Assembly: GCA_966080355.1 (NCBI GenBank)
Contig: CBHROW010000093.1
Coordinates: 1-16,357, forward strand
DNA: 16,357 nucleotides
DNA from: Chryseosolibacter sp966080355
GTDB taxonomy: Bacteria; Bacteroidota; Bacteroidia; Cytophagales; Cyclobacteriaceae
Direction: 5' to 3'
Below the pieces are notes generated by a model that saw only the letters and a list, made by a program, of their open reading frames with translations, did no database searches and was not told the DNA's origin. This document shows positions 6,857 through 14,526 of this stretch, piece by piece (positions within the stretch are counted from its first letter, which is position 1; each line of letters starts with the position of its first letter). A program made the translations under genes and the position numbers.

Positions 6857-7915
6857 CTATCGGGCGATTTTGACAGCCCTTTTCTTCTTGCTGCTTTCGT
6901 ATGCTTTTTCGATGAGTAAGATCACGTTGCGCGAATCTTTCGGATCAACGGGCAAAGGTTTTCTGTCGCGCAGGGCTGCAAATAGCTGATCATAAAAGAT
7001 CATGTAGTTCCCGGCCACACTTTCATATAAACCGTTGTACTCATTGCCATTGGCGATCGAATTCAATTTTCCCCATTGCTCTTTTCCTTCTTTGGCCCAG
7101 TCACCATGGTTTGGAACCACGCCTTGTTTGAGTAGCTCTTCCTGCGGGTCGATCCCGTACTTCACAAACGAACCCTCAGTGCCGTGAAGCGTGTAACCGG
7201 GACCGGGCTCTTTGACGAGGTAACTCGACTTGACGATTACATGAAAGTCTTTATACTCCAGAAGGATATTGTAGTAATCGTCTGCTTGTCCGCCAACGCG
7301 TTGAATTCCGATCCTTGCATCGATATACAGCGGCATTCCAAACAACGTATTCACCTGGTCAAGAAGGTGACTTCCTAAGTTGTAGAGCACACCGGTGCCG
7401 GGTCTGCGCTTTTCTTTCCAGCTTTCAGGATCAATGACGTTGCGAAACCGGTCGTAGTGCATTTCAACTTCCACAAGAGAGCCGAGCAGTTTTAAATTCA
7501 GAATTTTTTTTAAGGTCAGAAAACCTGAGTCCCATCTGCGATTTTGAAAGACGGTCAGCAGCACACGTCTTCTCTTTGCTGCGCGTATCAGTGCATCAGC
7601 TTCCTTTGTAGTGACCGTAAAAGGTTTTTCGACCACCACATGTTTCCCCGCTTCGATCGCAGCCATCGCGTGTTCAGCGTGCAGCTCGTTGGTTGTGTTG
7701 ACGATCACAAGCTCGATCTCTTTGTCGGTGAGAATCTCGTCTATATTGAAGGCGGTCTTGAATGCATGCTTTGGCGGCTTGGCGGGATCGCGCTGGAAAA
7801 CTGAAGCGATTTCAAAACCTTCATGAGCCGATAAGAGCGGACCATGAAACACTTCCCCTGACATTCCATAGGCAAGCAACGCGGTTTTGACAGGTCGATC
7901 TTTCAGCAACTTCAT
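6857..7915 (-). CDS. cytoplasmic Gfo/Idh/MocA oxidoreductase, scyllo-inositol dehydrogenase (IolW/YdgJ)-like
   Basis: A 352-residue NAD(P)-dependent sugar or polyol dehydrogenase without signal peptide. Its features match the YvaA/IolW-YdgJ subgroup: AYGMSGEVFHGPLL (15-28) as the nucleotide loop, VEKPFTVT (95-102) with catalytic-type K97, FQNRRWDSGF (123-132), and YNLGSHLLDQ (178-187). In Bacillus subtilis IolW interconverts scyllo-inosose and scyllo-inositol with NADP(H); E. coli YdgJ is a close family member. It is the promoter-proximal gene of the five-gene run, downstream of an intrinsic terminator that ends the previous unit, so its promoter should lie in about 7916-7952. Its probable job is reduction or oxidation of a keto-sugar or inosose in the cytoplasm. 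Exact substrate and cofactor cannot be read from sequence. Confidence 0.88.
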   Translation of the reverse strand: MKLLKDRPVKTALLAYGMSGEVFHGPLLSAHEGFEIASVFQRDPAKPPKHAFKTAFNIDEILTDKEIELVIVNTTNELHAEHAMAAIEAGKHVVVEKPFTVTTKEADALIRAAKRRRVLLTVFQNRRWDSGFLTLKKILNLKLLGSLVEVEMHYDRFRNVIDPESWKEKRRPGTGVLYNLGSHLLDQVNTLFGMPLYIDARIGIQRVGGQADDYYNILLEYKDFHVIVKSSYLVKEPGPGYTLHGTEGSFVKYGIDPQEELLKQGVVPNHGDWAKEGKEQWGKLNSIANGNEYNGLYESVAGNYMIFYDQLFAALRDRKPLPVDPKDSRNVILLIEKAYESSKKKRAVKIAR

Positions 7916-7940
7916 GCACCTAAGTTCAGCATGAATCTCA

Positions 7941-7975
7941 CAAAAACAAAAAGAGCCGGCATCAATTGCCAGCTC
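7941..7975 (-). terminator. intrinsic terminator after the gyrA-TPR unit
   Basis: On the minus strand GAGCTGGC, a 7-nt loop (AATTGAT) and GCCGGCTC form an 8-bp stem with one mismatch (7953-7975), followed at once by TTTTTGTTTTTG (7952-7941). It lies 25 bases past the stop codon of the TPR gene and separates that unit from the carbohydrate operon downstream. Confidence 0.8.
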
Positions 7976-8000
7976 CCTTTCGCGATTTCTTGCTTATCCA

Positions 8001-9230
8001 TTAATCTTCCACGCCAAGTGCCTTCAACTTCTTTGCTACACGGTCAGAGTTTTTATCGTCAGCTGTATAGTAATAAAGCAATGAAAGTTTTTGCAGCACT
8101 TCGATCTGTGAATCTTTATCCGGTGCTTGCATTTTTTCAGCTCTCTCCAGGTAAGGGAGCGCGGTTTCACTTTCCTTCACGCGTTTTTGCACAAGCTCAG
8201 AGCGTTTCTTGCTATCCTGTGGCCTGTTGCCGGTCGCACTGAGTTCCTTAGAAGTTTTATCGACAGCAACAAGATAGGTATTGGCGAGATAAAATTGTGC
8301 TTCAAAATAATTTGGATCAAGCTTGAGTGCGTCTTCAAATGCTTTTTGGGCGCCAGCAAGGTCATCAGCTTTCATGCGGGCATAACCGAGATAAAAATGC
8401 AGTACTTTATTGTTCGGCTCATCTTTAACGGCTTGCTCAAGTCCCGTACGGGCCTCATCGATCTTACCCATGTCGATGAGAAGTCCGATCTCCATTTTAG
8501 GAAAATCGGCATTGTTCGGGAATTTTTTACGCGCTTCACGAACTACTTCAAGGGCTTTGTTTTTGTCCTCTTTAGGACCACCGTTGTAGATAGTGTACAA
8601 AACGTTATAAATGTCTTTCGACTTTCCGCCCTTGTCCATGTACTTTCGGGCATTGTCGATAGCAAGATCGAGGCTATCGCTTTGCTGGGCCACAAGCGCC
8701 AATACATAATACGTAAGGGTATCGTTACGATATCCTTCCATTATCCCACTTTCAAAAACTTTCTTGGTTTTGTTGAGTGAGTTGATACTGGCTACGTTGT
8801 CGTTCTGCTCCTGGAATGCATCGATTCCTTTTTGCAGATAATAGTTGGCAAGATTTTCCATCTGCACCGATTGTGTAGTCGGTACAACGGTGCCAGTCTC
8901 CTGAATGAAATATTCCTGTCCCGCCTTACCAAGCTTTTTAGCCTGAGCAAAAGATTCCATCGCAACGTTGAACGCATTTGGATCAAGTGCTTTGTTTTCT
9001 GCGTTGGAGGTCGTGTCGATGGTAGAATAGATCAACCCGCGATAGTACCAGGTCTTTCCATCATTCATGGTTTTTTCAAAGGTGGTAGCTGCATCGATCA
9101 TTTCCTTGGCCTCCTTCAGCTTGCCTTCCTTCCACAAGCCTATGGCCTTGTTGAGATTTGGTTTTTGCTGCTTCTGTCCATAAGCGGCAATGGTACCGAC
9201 CATCAACAGCAGTAAAAATATTCGTTTCAT
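8001..9230 (-). CDS. exported tetratricopeptide-repeat protein
   Basis: A 409-residue protein with signal peptide MKRIFLLLLMVGTIAAYG, cleaved about residue 18. The mature chain is mostly helical with TPR-like units. The clearest is about 273-308 (LHFYLGYARMKADDLAGAQK then FEDALKLDP), continuing into AQFYLANTYL (311-320); weaker units lie at 27-47, 128-165 and 171-200. It probably acts as a periplasmic scaffold or binding protein; no catalytic motif is seen. Its start is 10 nt after the gyrA stop, so it is almost certainly co-transcribed with gyrA. The pairing of a TPR gene with gyrA does not itself explain function. A strong hairpin terminator follows. Confidence 0.85.
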   Translation of the reverse strand: MKRIFLLLLMVGTIAAYGQKQQKPNLNKAIGLWKEGKLKEAKEMIDAATTFEKTMNDGKTWYYRGLIYSTIDTTSNAENKALDPNAFNVAMESFAQAKKLGKAGQEYFIQETGTVVPTTQSVQMENLANYYLQKGIDAFQEQNDNVASINSLNKTKKVFESGIMEGYRNDTLTYYVLALVAQQSDSLDLAIDNARKYMDKGGKSKDIYNVLYTIYNGGPKEDKNKALEVVREARKKFPNNADFPKMEIGLLIDMGKIDEARTGLEQAVKDEPNNKVLHFYLGYARMKADDLAGAQKAFEDALKLDPNYFEAQFYLANTYLVAVDKTSKELSATGNRPQDSKKRSELVQKRVKESETALPYLERAEKMQAPDKDSQIEVLQKLSLLYYYTADDKNSDRVAKKLKALGVED

Positions 9231-9240
9231 TTGTTTATGT

Positions 9241-11745
9241 TTAGTTGTTGTTGTTCGTTACCTGATTCAACGCATCACCTTCGATCTTCTGGATCTTCTC
9301 AATAGATGAAATGCGGTCATCTTCATTGAGCTTGATCAGTCGCACGCCTTGCGTAGCACGACCCATCACGCGCAATTCCTTCACCTCGATGCGAATGGTG
9401 ATACCCGAGCGGTTGATGATCATCAGTTCATCATCATCCCCTACTTCCTTGATGGCAACAAGTTTGCCAGTTTTTTCAGTGATGTTGATGGTCTTGACGC
9501 CCTTTCCACCGCGATTTGTAATTCTATAGTCGTCCATAGATGAGCGCTTTCCATAGCCGTTCTCAGAAACCACCAGCAGGTTAGCGTCTTCACGTGTAAT
9601 ACAAACCATGCCAATGACTTTGTCGGAGTCTGAGTCGAGCGTTACACCGCGAACACCGGCCGCAGTTCTACCCATCGGCCGTACCTGCGACTCATTGAAG
9701 TGCACCGCTTTTCCTTCGCTCTTCGCAATAACGATGTGATTTTTGCCATTGGTGAGTGACGCATTGAGCAAACGATCGCCCTCGTGAATGGTGATCGCAT
9801 TGATTCCGCCCTGACGTGGCCTCGAGTATGCATCGAGCGATGTTTTCTTGATCACACCGTTCTGCGTACAAAGGATCACAAAGTTGTTATTGATATATTC
9901 CTCGTCCTGAAGGTCTTTTACATTGATGATCGCGCGAACGTTGTCGCCCGGCTCAATGTTGATGAGGTTTTGGATCGCACGGCCTTTAGACGTTTTGTTT
10001 CCTTCCGGGATCTCGTAGGCTTTCTTCCAATATACTTTTCCCTGGTCGGTGAAGATCAGCAGATAGTTGTGCGCCTGGGCAATGAAGAGGTGCTCGGTGA
10101 AGTCGTCTTCCTTTGTGCTTACACCGCGGGACCCTACCCCGCCCCTGCCTTGCGTACGATATTCTGACAGCAATGTTCTTTTGATGTAACCCTGATTGGA
10201 AATAGTGATCACCATTTCCTCGTTCGGGATCAGCGCCTCCACGGTGATGTCATCTTCATTCGGAACAACCTGAGTTCTGCGCTCATCTCCATAACGGTCT
10301 TTCAGTTCCGTCAATTCATCCTTGATGATCTGCATCCGGATGCCTTCGTTGTTGAGGATCTCGTTCAACCGATCGATCAATGCTTTCACCTCTTTGTATT
10401 CCTCCTGTATCTTATCGCGTTCGAGTCCTGTGAGTCGCTGGAGACGCATGTCGAGGATGGCTTTCGCCTGGATCTCGGAGAGCGCGAATCGCGTCATCAA
10501 GCCGTCTTTCGCGGTGTCTGGATCTTTTGAATTGCGGATAAGGGCAATTACTTCGTCCAGATTGTCCAGGGCGATCAGGTAGCCTTCCAGAATATGCGCG
10601 CGCCTTTCAGCTTCTGCCAATTCAAACTTGGTTCTCCGGATCACGACTTCGTGACGATGATCTACGAAATGTTTGATGAGATCCTTCAGGTTCAGCGTGT
10701 GCGGTCTGCCCTTCACGAGCGCCACGTTGTTCACACCGAATGAAGTTTGGAGTTGCGTATACTTGAACAGGTTGTTCAGCACGATGTTCGGAATGGCATC
10801 GCGCTTAAGGTCATAAACCACGCGATAACCTTCGCGATCGGATTCATCGCGGATATCGGAAATACCTTCGATCTTCTTTTCGTTGATGAGTGCCGCTGTT
10901 TTTTCGATCATCATCGCCTTGTTCACCATGTATGGGATCTCGGTGACGATGATCTGATCTTTGCCGCTGGCGTTTGTCACGATCTCCGCTTTCGCGCGAA
11001 CGACAATTCGGCCGCGGCCCGTGAGAAAAGCTTCCTGAACACCTGAAACTCCGAAGATAATTCCGCCAGTAGGGAAATCGGGAGCCGTGACGAACTGCAT
11101 CAGCTCCTGAACAGTGATATTGTTGTTGTCAATGTAAGCTACAATTCCGTCAACAACTTCACGCAGGTTATGCGGAGCCATGTTGGTGGCCATACCCACC
11201 GCAATACCTGACGAACCATTGACGAGCAAGTTCGGAAGCTTACCCGGTAATACAGTCGGTTCGGTGAGCGAATCATCGAAGTTAGGCTGAAAATCGACAG
11301 TATCTTTGTTGATGTCGGCCAGCATTTCTTCAGCAATTCTGCGAAGACGTGCTTCCGTGTAACGCATTGCTGCCGGAAAGTCTCCATCGATCGAACCGAA
11401 GTTCCCCTGGCCATCAACGAGTGTATAACGAAGCGACCAGTCCTGCGCCATGCGAACCATGGTATCATAGACTGAGGCGTCACCGTGCGGGTGATATTTA
11501 CCCAACACTTCACCGACAATCCTTGCTGATTTCTTGTAAGGCTTGTTGTAATTGACACCGAGCTCCTGCATTCCATAGAGCACCCTGCGATGTACCGGTT
11601 TAAGTCCATCACGTACGTCCGGCAGTGCCCGCGATACGATCACCGACATCGAATAGTCGATGTACGCTCCCCTCATTTCGTCCTCGATATTGATCGGAAT
11701 TATGCTTTGCCTTCCTGGCGTCAGGCCACCGGTTTCTTCTGCCAT
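9241..11745 (-). CDS. gyrA: DNA gyrase subunit A
   Basis: An 834-residue type IIA topoisomerase subunit that cuts and rejoins DNA and, with GyrB, introduces negative supercoils. The catalytic tyrosine is Y129 in AAMRYTEARL. The quinolone-determining region reads HPHGDASVYDTMVRMAQ (85-101), so the position equal to E. coli S83 is alanine (A90), while the position equal to D87 is the usual aspartate (D94). The C-terminal DNA-wrapping pinwheel is present. Its GyrA box reads QGRGGVG (532-538) instead of the E. coli form QRRGGKG, supporting GyrA rather than ParC. The protein ends in an Asn-rich tail. Length is normal for the phylum. The ATG at 11745 gives a short N-terminal lead before the conserved ALPDVRDGLKPVHRR (40-54). 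A TPR gene follows after 10 nt. Confidence 0.98.
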   Translation of the reverse strand: MAEETGGLTPGRQSIIPINIEDEMRGAYIDYSMSVIVSRALPDVRDGLKPVHRRVLYGMQELGVNYNKPYKKSARIVGEVLGKYHPHGDASVYDTMVRMAQDWSLRYTLVDGQGNFGSIDGDFPAAMRYTEARLRRIAEEMLADINKDTVDFQPNFDDSLTEPTVLPGKLPNLLVNGSSGIAVGMATNMAPHNLREVVDGIVAYIDNNNITVQELMQFVTAPDFPTGGIIFGVSGVQEAFLTGRGRIVVRAKAEIVTNASGKDQIIVTEIPYMVNKAMMIEKTAALINEKKIEGISDIRDESDREGYRVVYDLKRDAIPNIVLNNLFKYTQLQTSFGVNNVALVKGRPHTLNLKDLIKHFVDHRHEVVIRRTKFELAEAERRAHILEGYLIALDNLDEVIALIRNSKDPDTAKDGLMTRFALSEIQAKAILDMRLQRLTGLERDKIQEEYKEVKALIDRLNEILNNEGIRMQIIKDELTELKDRYGDERRTQVVPNEDDITVEALIPNEEMVITISNQGYIKRTLLSEYRTQGRGGVGSRGVSTKEDDFTEHLFIAQAHNYLLIFTDQGKVYWKKAYEIPEGNKTSKGRAIQNLINIEPGDNVRAIINVKDLQDEEYINNNFVILCTQNGVIKKTSLDAYSRPRQGGINAITIHEGDRLLNASLTNGKNHIVIAKSEGKAVHFNESQVRPMGRTAAGVRGVTLDSDSDKVIGMVCITREDANLLVVSENGYGKRSSMDDYRITNRGGKGVKTINITEKTGKLVAIKEVGDDDELMIINRSGITIRIEVKELRVMGRATQGVRLIKLNEDDRISSIEKIQKIEGDALNQVTNNNN

Positions 11746-11899
11746 TTACTTATGCGTTTTTGATGCTGATAACTCGTTTTTTTCAGCCGTGCAAGATAGC
11801 AAATGTTTGTAGTTTGTAGTCTGAAAGTTTGAAGTTTTCAGGGTCAAAACCACACGAATTTTTTGCTTTTAACTACAAACTAAAAACCATAACTATAAA
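11746..11899. repeat. gyrA upstream spacer with inverted TAGTTTGTAGT arms
   Basis: This 154-bp spacer holds TAGTTTGTAGT (11810-11820) and its exact reverse complement ACTACAAACTA (11872-11882), 51 bp apart. Between them CTGAAA (11821-11826) and TTTCAG (11836-11841) form a smaller hairpin. Near-copies of the word (CATAACTATAAACTAG) follow at 11888-11903, right up to the stop of the next gene. The outer stem could act as a terminator-like structure after the gene ending at 11900. The gyrA promoter must also lie here, but I could not identify a convincing one. Confidence 0.6.
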
Positions 11900-12916
11900 C
11901 TAGTAAGGGTTGAGCTTGTACTTGTTTTTGCCCTTGTATTTGATGAGGTTCGGATAGTTTTCTCCGTAGTGTGGATTTTGTTTTTTCCAGATGGGATGCA
12001 TCCGGCTGCGATACTCCCTGTTACCATGTGCATGGTTGATCTGGGCGTGACAATCTTTATTATAGCAACGTCTCAACTCCGGAATCCGGTACGTTGCTCC
12101 GATGTTCAGGTACCACGCATTGAATCGATGATGGATCGCTGGCGTTCCCTCTGGCATTGCCAGATTGTAATGTTTGAATTCGTAGGATGGTCTAACAAAA
12201 AGTCTGAAATATTCCGACATCTGACGCTCAGCCGTAGCGCCTATATTGATGTAGATCCCCCTCTGGATTACGCTATTGTCGAATTGGCTGCCTAATTTAT
12301 ATCCACCAATGTTGGCATCTGCCACCAAGGTATATTCATAATACCGATACACCATGCCACCCAACATCACAAAATACTTTTTCAGGAAGAAGTTATTGGC
12401 AGGCGACTTAAAACCATGGATCCGATCGCCATATGAAATCGGGGTGAAGGTGCCGATGTGTGTGAACTCATATGAATATCCGCCTCCGATGCGATAGCGA
12501 TCGAACTCAACATGCACCGTACCTTTTATCGGAATGGAAAATGCTTTCGCCCGAAATCCGAGCTTAGCCGTATCTCCAATCGTTATCGCACCCGCCTGAA
12601 GCGCGCCACCACCCGGCCTGACGCCTGTGACCCAGTTGGAATAACGTGCGCCCACTGTAGTTGTTATCATAGGAACCGAATCCGGTTGCTGTACAATGCC
12701 GAATCCATCGAGGTTGTGTTTCAACGTTGGGCTTCCGTAACCGGTACTCAATCCGAAATACAATTTGCTGAGTAATACGCGCAGTGCACTTTTTTGCCTA
12801 TCGATATAGAAGTACTCCAATGGAATCGTGGCTTGCTTTTCATTCTTATACTGCGCCAAAAGAGTGCATGACCCAGCCAGGGAAACGAAAAAGCATATAA
12901 GAACTAACCTCTTCAG
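11900..12916 (-). CDS. uncharacterised exported, probably outer-membrane beta-barrel protein with non-AUG start
   Basis: I do not recognise this family. From a TTG at 12859 the protein has 319 residues, but the open frame continues upstream to a TGA near 12947 and encodes a clear signal peptide, KRLVLICFFVSLAGSCTLLAQ. No ATG, GTG or TTG precedes it; the nearest candidate starts are CTG at 12916 (used here, 338 residues) and ATT at 12919. The mature chain has alternating aromatic/polar strands such as GIYINIGATAERQMSEYFRL and FNAWYLNIGATYRI, suggesting a small outer-membrane barrel. The C-terminus (from CYNKDCH to KYKLNPY) is basic, rich in His, Tyr and Asn, with Cys and His spaced as C-X4-CH-X4-H-X-H. 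It stands alone between spacers on both sides. Confidence 0.65.
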   Translation of the reverse strand: MKRLVLICFFVSLAGSCTLLAQYKNEKQATIPLEYFYIDRQKSALRVLLSKLYFGLSTGYGSPTLKHNLDGFGIVQQPDSVPMITTTVGARYSNWVTGVRPGGGALQAGAITIGDTAKLGFRAKAFSIPIKGTVHVEFDRYRIGGGYSYEFTHIGTFTPISYGDRIHGFKSPANNFFLKKYFVMLGGMVYRYYEYTLVADANIGGYKLGSQFDNSVIQRGIYINIGATAERQMSEYFRLFVRPSYEFKHYNLAMPEGTPAIHHRFNAWYLNIGATYRIPELRRCYNKDCHAQINHAHGNREYRSRMHPIWKKQNPHYGENYPNLIKYKGKNKYKLNPY

Positions 12917-12959
12917 AATGACAGGTTTAGGATGATGGAATCAATTGTAAGCCGCTCAA

Positions 12960-13064
12960 AATCTGGCTTTTAAAGATTAAAAATAGGCGTTTTCCTGAAA
13001 AAGTCATAATCGGGTGCCGGGAAGCCGGTTGTCAGGTGTCAGTCGTCAGCATTGCCGGTTGCGC
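12960..13064. repeat. spacer with short tandem and direct repeats
   Basis: Three GTCAG words recur with a 7-bp period at 13031-13035, 13038-13042 and 13045-13049, flanked by a direct repeat of GCCGGTTG (13024-13031 and 13054-13061). GGGTGCCGGG at 13012-13021 resembles GTGCCGGGG and GGGTGCC in the helicase leader (2140-2176). No open frame with gene-like features is present. The segment reads as a decaying intergenic repeat. Confidence 0.5.
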
Positions 13065-13102
13065 ATTGATTATTGACAATTAGAAATTGGTCATTAATCA
13101 AT
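13065..13102. repeat. long imperfect inverted repeat at the end of the COG3014 gene
   Basis: ATTGATTATTGACAATT (13065-13081) pairs with AATTGGTCATTAATCAAT (13085-13102) with one mismatch and one bulge around a 3-nt loop. It overlaps the TGA stop at 13098-13100. There is no T-run after it on the minus strand, so it may protect the transcript end or act as a weak terminator rather than a classical intrinsic one. Confidence 0.6.
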
Positions 13103-14513
13103 ACATCCGATATGGCGCACCTGAGGTTTCTAACGATGAGAACGTGTGAAATAGTGTTTGATTTTTCTTTGCGTTGTAAGCGAAATGATAGTCGGTTGGA
13201 GGGCCTCCGCCCGCGAGTGTAAAGGTTACTTTGTTCGCGCCCTCTTTCAATGGAACACGCGAATAATAAATTGAATGCGGGAGTGTTTGCCAGTTTCGCG
13301 TGTCAGCTTTTTCGGTCATTGCATTTACAACCCCGATCAAGGCACCGAGTCGTTCGTCTTCTTTTTTCAGGCCGTACTCTGTTGCTTTTTTCATTCCGGC
13401 CCGAAGCAATCCCTTGCTGAACTCGAGCATCATACGTTCGCGCAAGCTGTGAAAGGCGATCTTGCTCACATCTTCAGATAGTTCGAGCGGGTAAGTGGCA
13501 CTGTCGGTCTGCAGAGTCGCTGACCGGAAATACATTTCGCGCTCGATATATCTCGGGAAGGCTACACGCAGAACGTCTACCCTGGCCAGATCGGAACGTT
13601 GTTTATCATCCACGCGGAAGGGAAAAGCAAGACCGAGATTGTCATTGGTAAAAACCACCATGTCTTTTTGGCGATGGTCGATCAGGAAGTTAATGTTCCA
13701 CTCTGACTTCACGGGAGAAAGGCCATTGTGCCAGAAGAACACGAGTTCAGCATCGGGATGCTGAGGCACATATCCCGGCATATTGAATTTCGCTTTGAAT
13801 TTTTCAAATTCCTCTGGAAATCCAGTCCACAAGGCCGTGTTCAGCAGATCTTTTTTGAGCTGCTCAGGTACGTTCATGCTGAACATTTCGTGATACTCGT
13901 TTTCGTAAACTTCAACGGCATTTCTATACGCAATAAAGGCGTTGTTGTAATCTTTGGTTGATTGATATATGATGCCCATCAGCGTATGAACAAAAGCATC
14001 GCGCTGATACTTTTTGTCCGAAGAATACTTGTCGCTGAGCTGGTTGAGCCGAATGTTGAGTCTGCGACATTCTACGAGTGCTTGCTCAGGCTGATTGAGC
14101 TTCAGGTAATTGATCGCTTTGAAATACAACACCATCAGATGCTCATGATCTTCACCACGATACATGGTAATGTTAGGGTTGTAGAAGTATGAAAATGCTT
14201 CGTTGACATAATTCACGTGAAAATCTTCTCCAAACAGAAAGGCTTTCTCGAAGAACTCGTTGCTTTCTTCGTATTTGCCCAGCACAGAAAGCAGCAGGCC
14301 GTTGTTCACAAAATATATGAACTGACTTTTTCCGTTGGCCTGGCTCTCTTTGTGTTGTAGTGTTGTCAGTGCGCTTTGAAGGTCGCCTTTCTCGAATTCC
14401 GAATTGAAATCGTAGTTTTTCTGGTAGTAAGTGGCACACGAAGTGAGCGCAACGGTAAGGGTAAGCGCAACGAACCGCACGAGCATTTTCCCGATGGTCT
14501 TCGACACATTCAT
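13098..14513 (-). CDS. COG3014-type TPR lipoprotein
   Basis: A 471-residue lipoprotein: signal peptide with lipobox ALTSC, modified cysteine C26. A shorter start at M10 (14486) would still leave a lipoprotein signal. The N-terminal half has TPR-like helices, for example FVNNGLLLSVLGKYEESNEF (68-87) and VHTLMGIIYQSTKDYNNAFI (175-194). The order of these blocks matches COG3014, an uncharacterised family that in Gammaproteobacteria occurs next to lpoB and ycfL. Here it follows the LpoB-like gene by 13 nt, preserving that partnership. A role in envelope or peptidoglycan maintenance, anchored to a membrane, is the likely reading. The 10 bases before the ATG form the palindrome GGAACGTTCC (14514-14523), whose GGAAC may serve as a poor ribosome site. 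The second half (about 230-471) has no recognised motif. Confidence 0.85.
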   Translation of the reverse strand: MNVSKTIGKMLVRFVALTLTVALTSCATYYQKNYDFNSEFEKGDLQSALTTLQHKESQANGKSQFIYFVNNGLLLSVLGKYEESNEFFEKAFLFGEDFHVNYVNEAFSYFYNPNITMYRGEDHEHLMVLYFKAINYLKLNQPEQALVECRRLNIRLNQLSDKYSSDKKYQRDAFVHTLMGIIYQSTKDYNNAFIAYRNAVEVYENEYHEMFSMNVPEQLKKDLLNTALWTGFPEEFEKFKAKFNMPGYVPQHPDAELVFFWHNGLSPVKSEWNINFLIDHRQKDMVVFTNDNLGLAFPFRVDDKQRSDLARVDVLRVAFPRYIEREMYFRSATLQTDSATYPLELSEDVSKIAFHSLRERMMLEFSKGLLRAGMKKATEYGLKKEDERLGALIGVVNAMTEKADTRNWQTLPHSIYYSRVPLKEGANKVTFTLAGGGPPTDYHFAYNAKKNQTLFHTFSSLETSGAPYRMY

Positions 14514-14526
14514 GGAACGTTCCGAA

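Noticed and set aside
6857..7915. Naming the first operon gene iolW outright
   Set aside because: The motifs place it in the subgroup, but substrate specificity in this family cannot be read from sequence and no other inositol genes are in the window.
8127..8780. Plus-strand frame of 217 codons opposite the TPR gene
   Set aside because: No motif and fully antisense to a gene with a signal peptide and TPR units.
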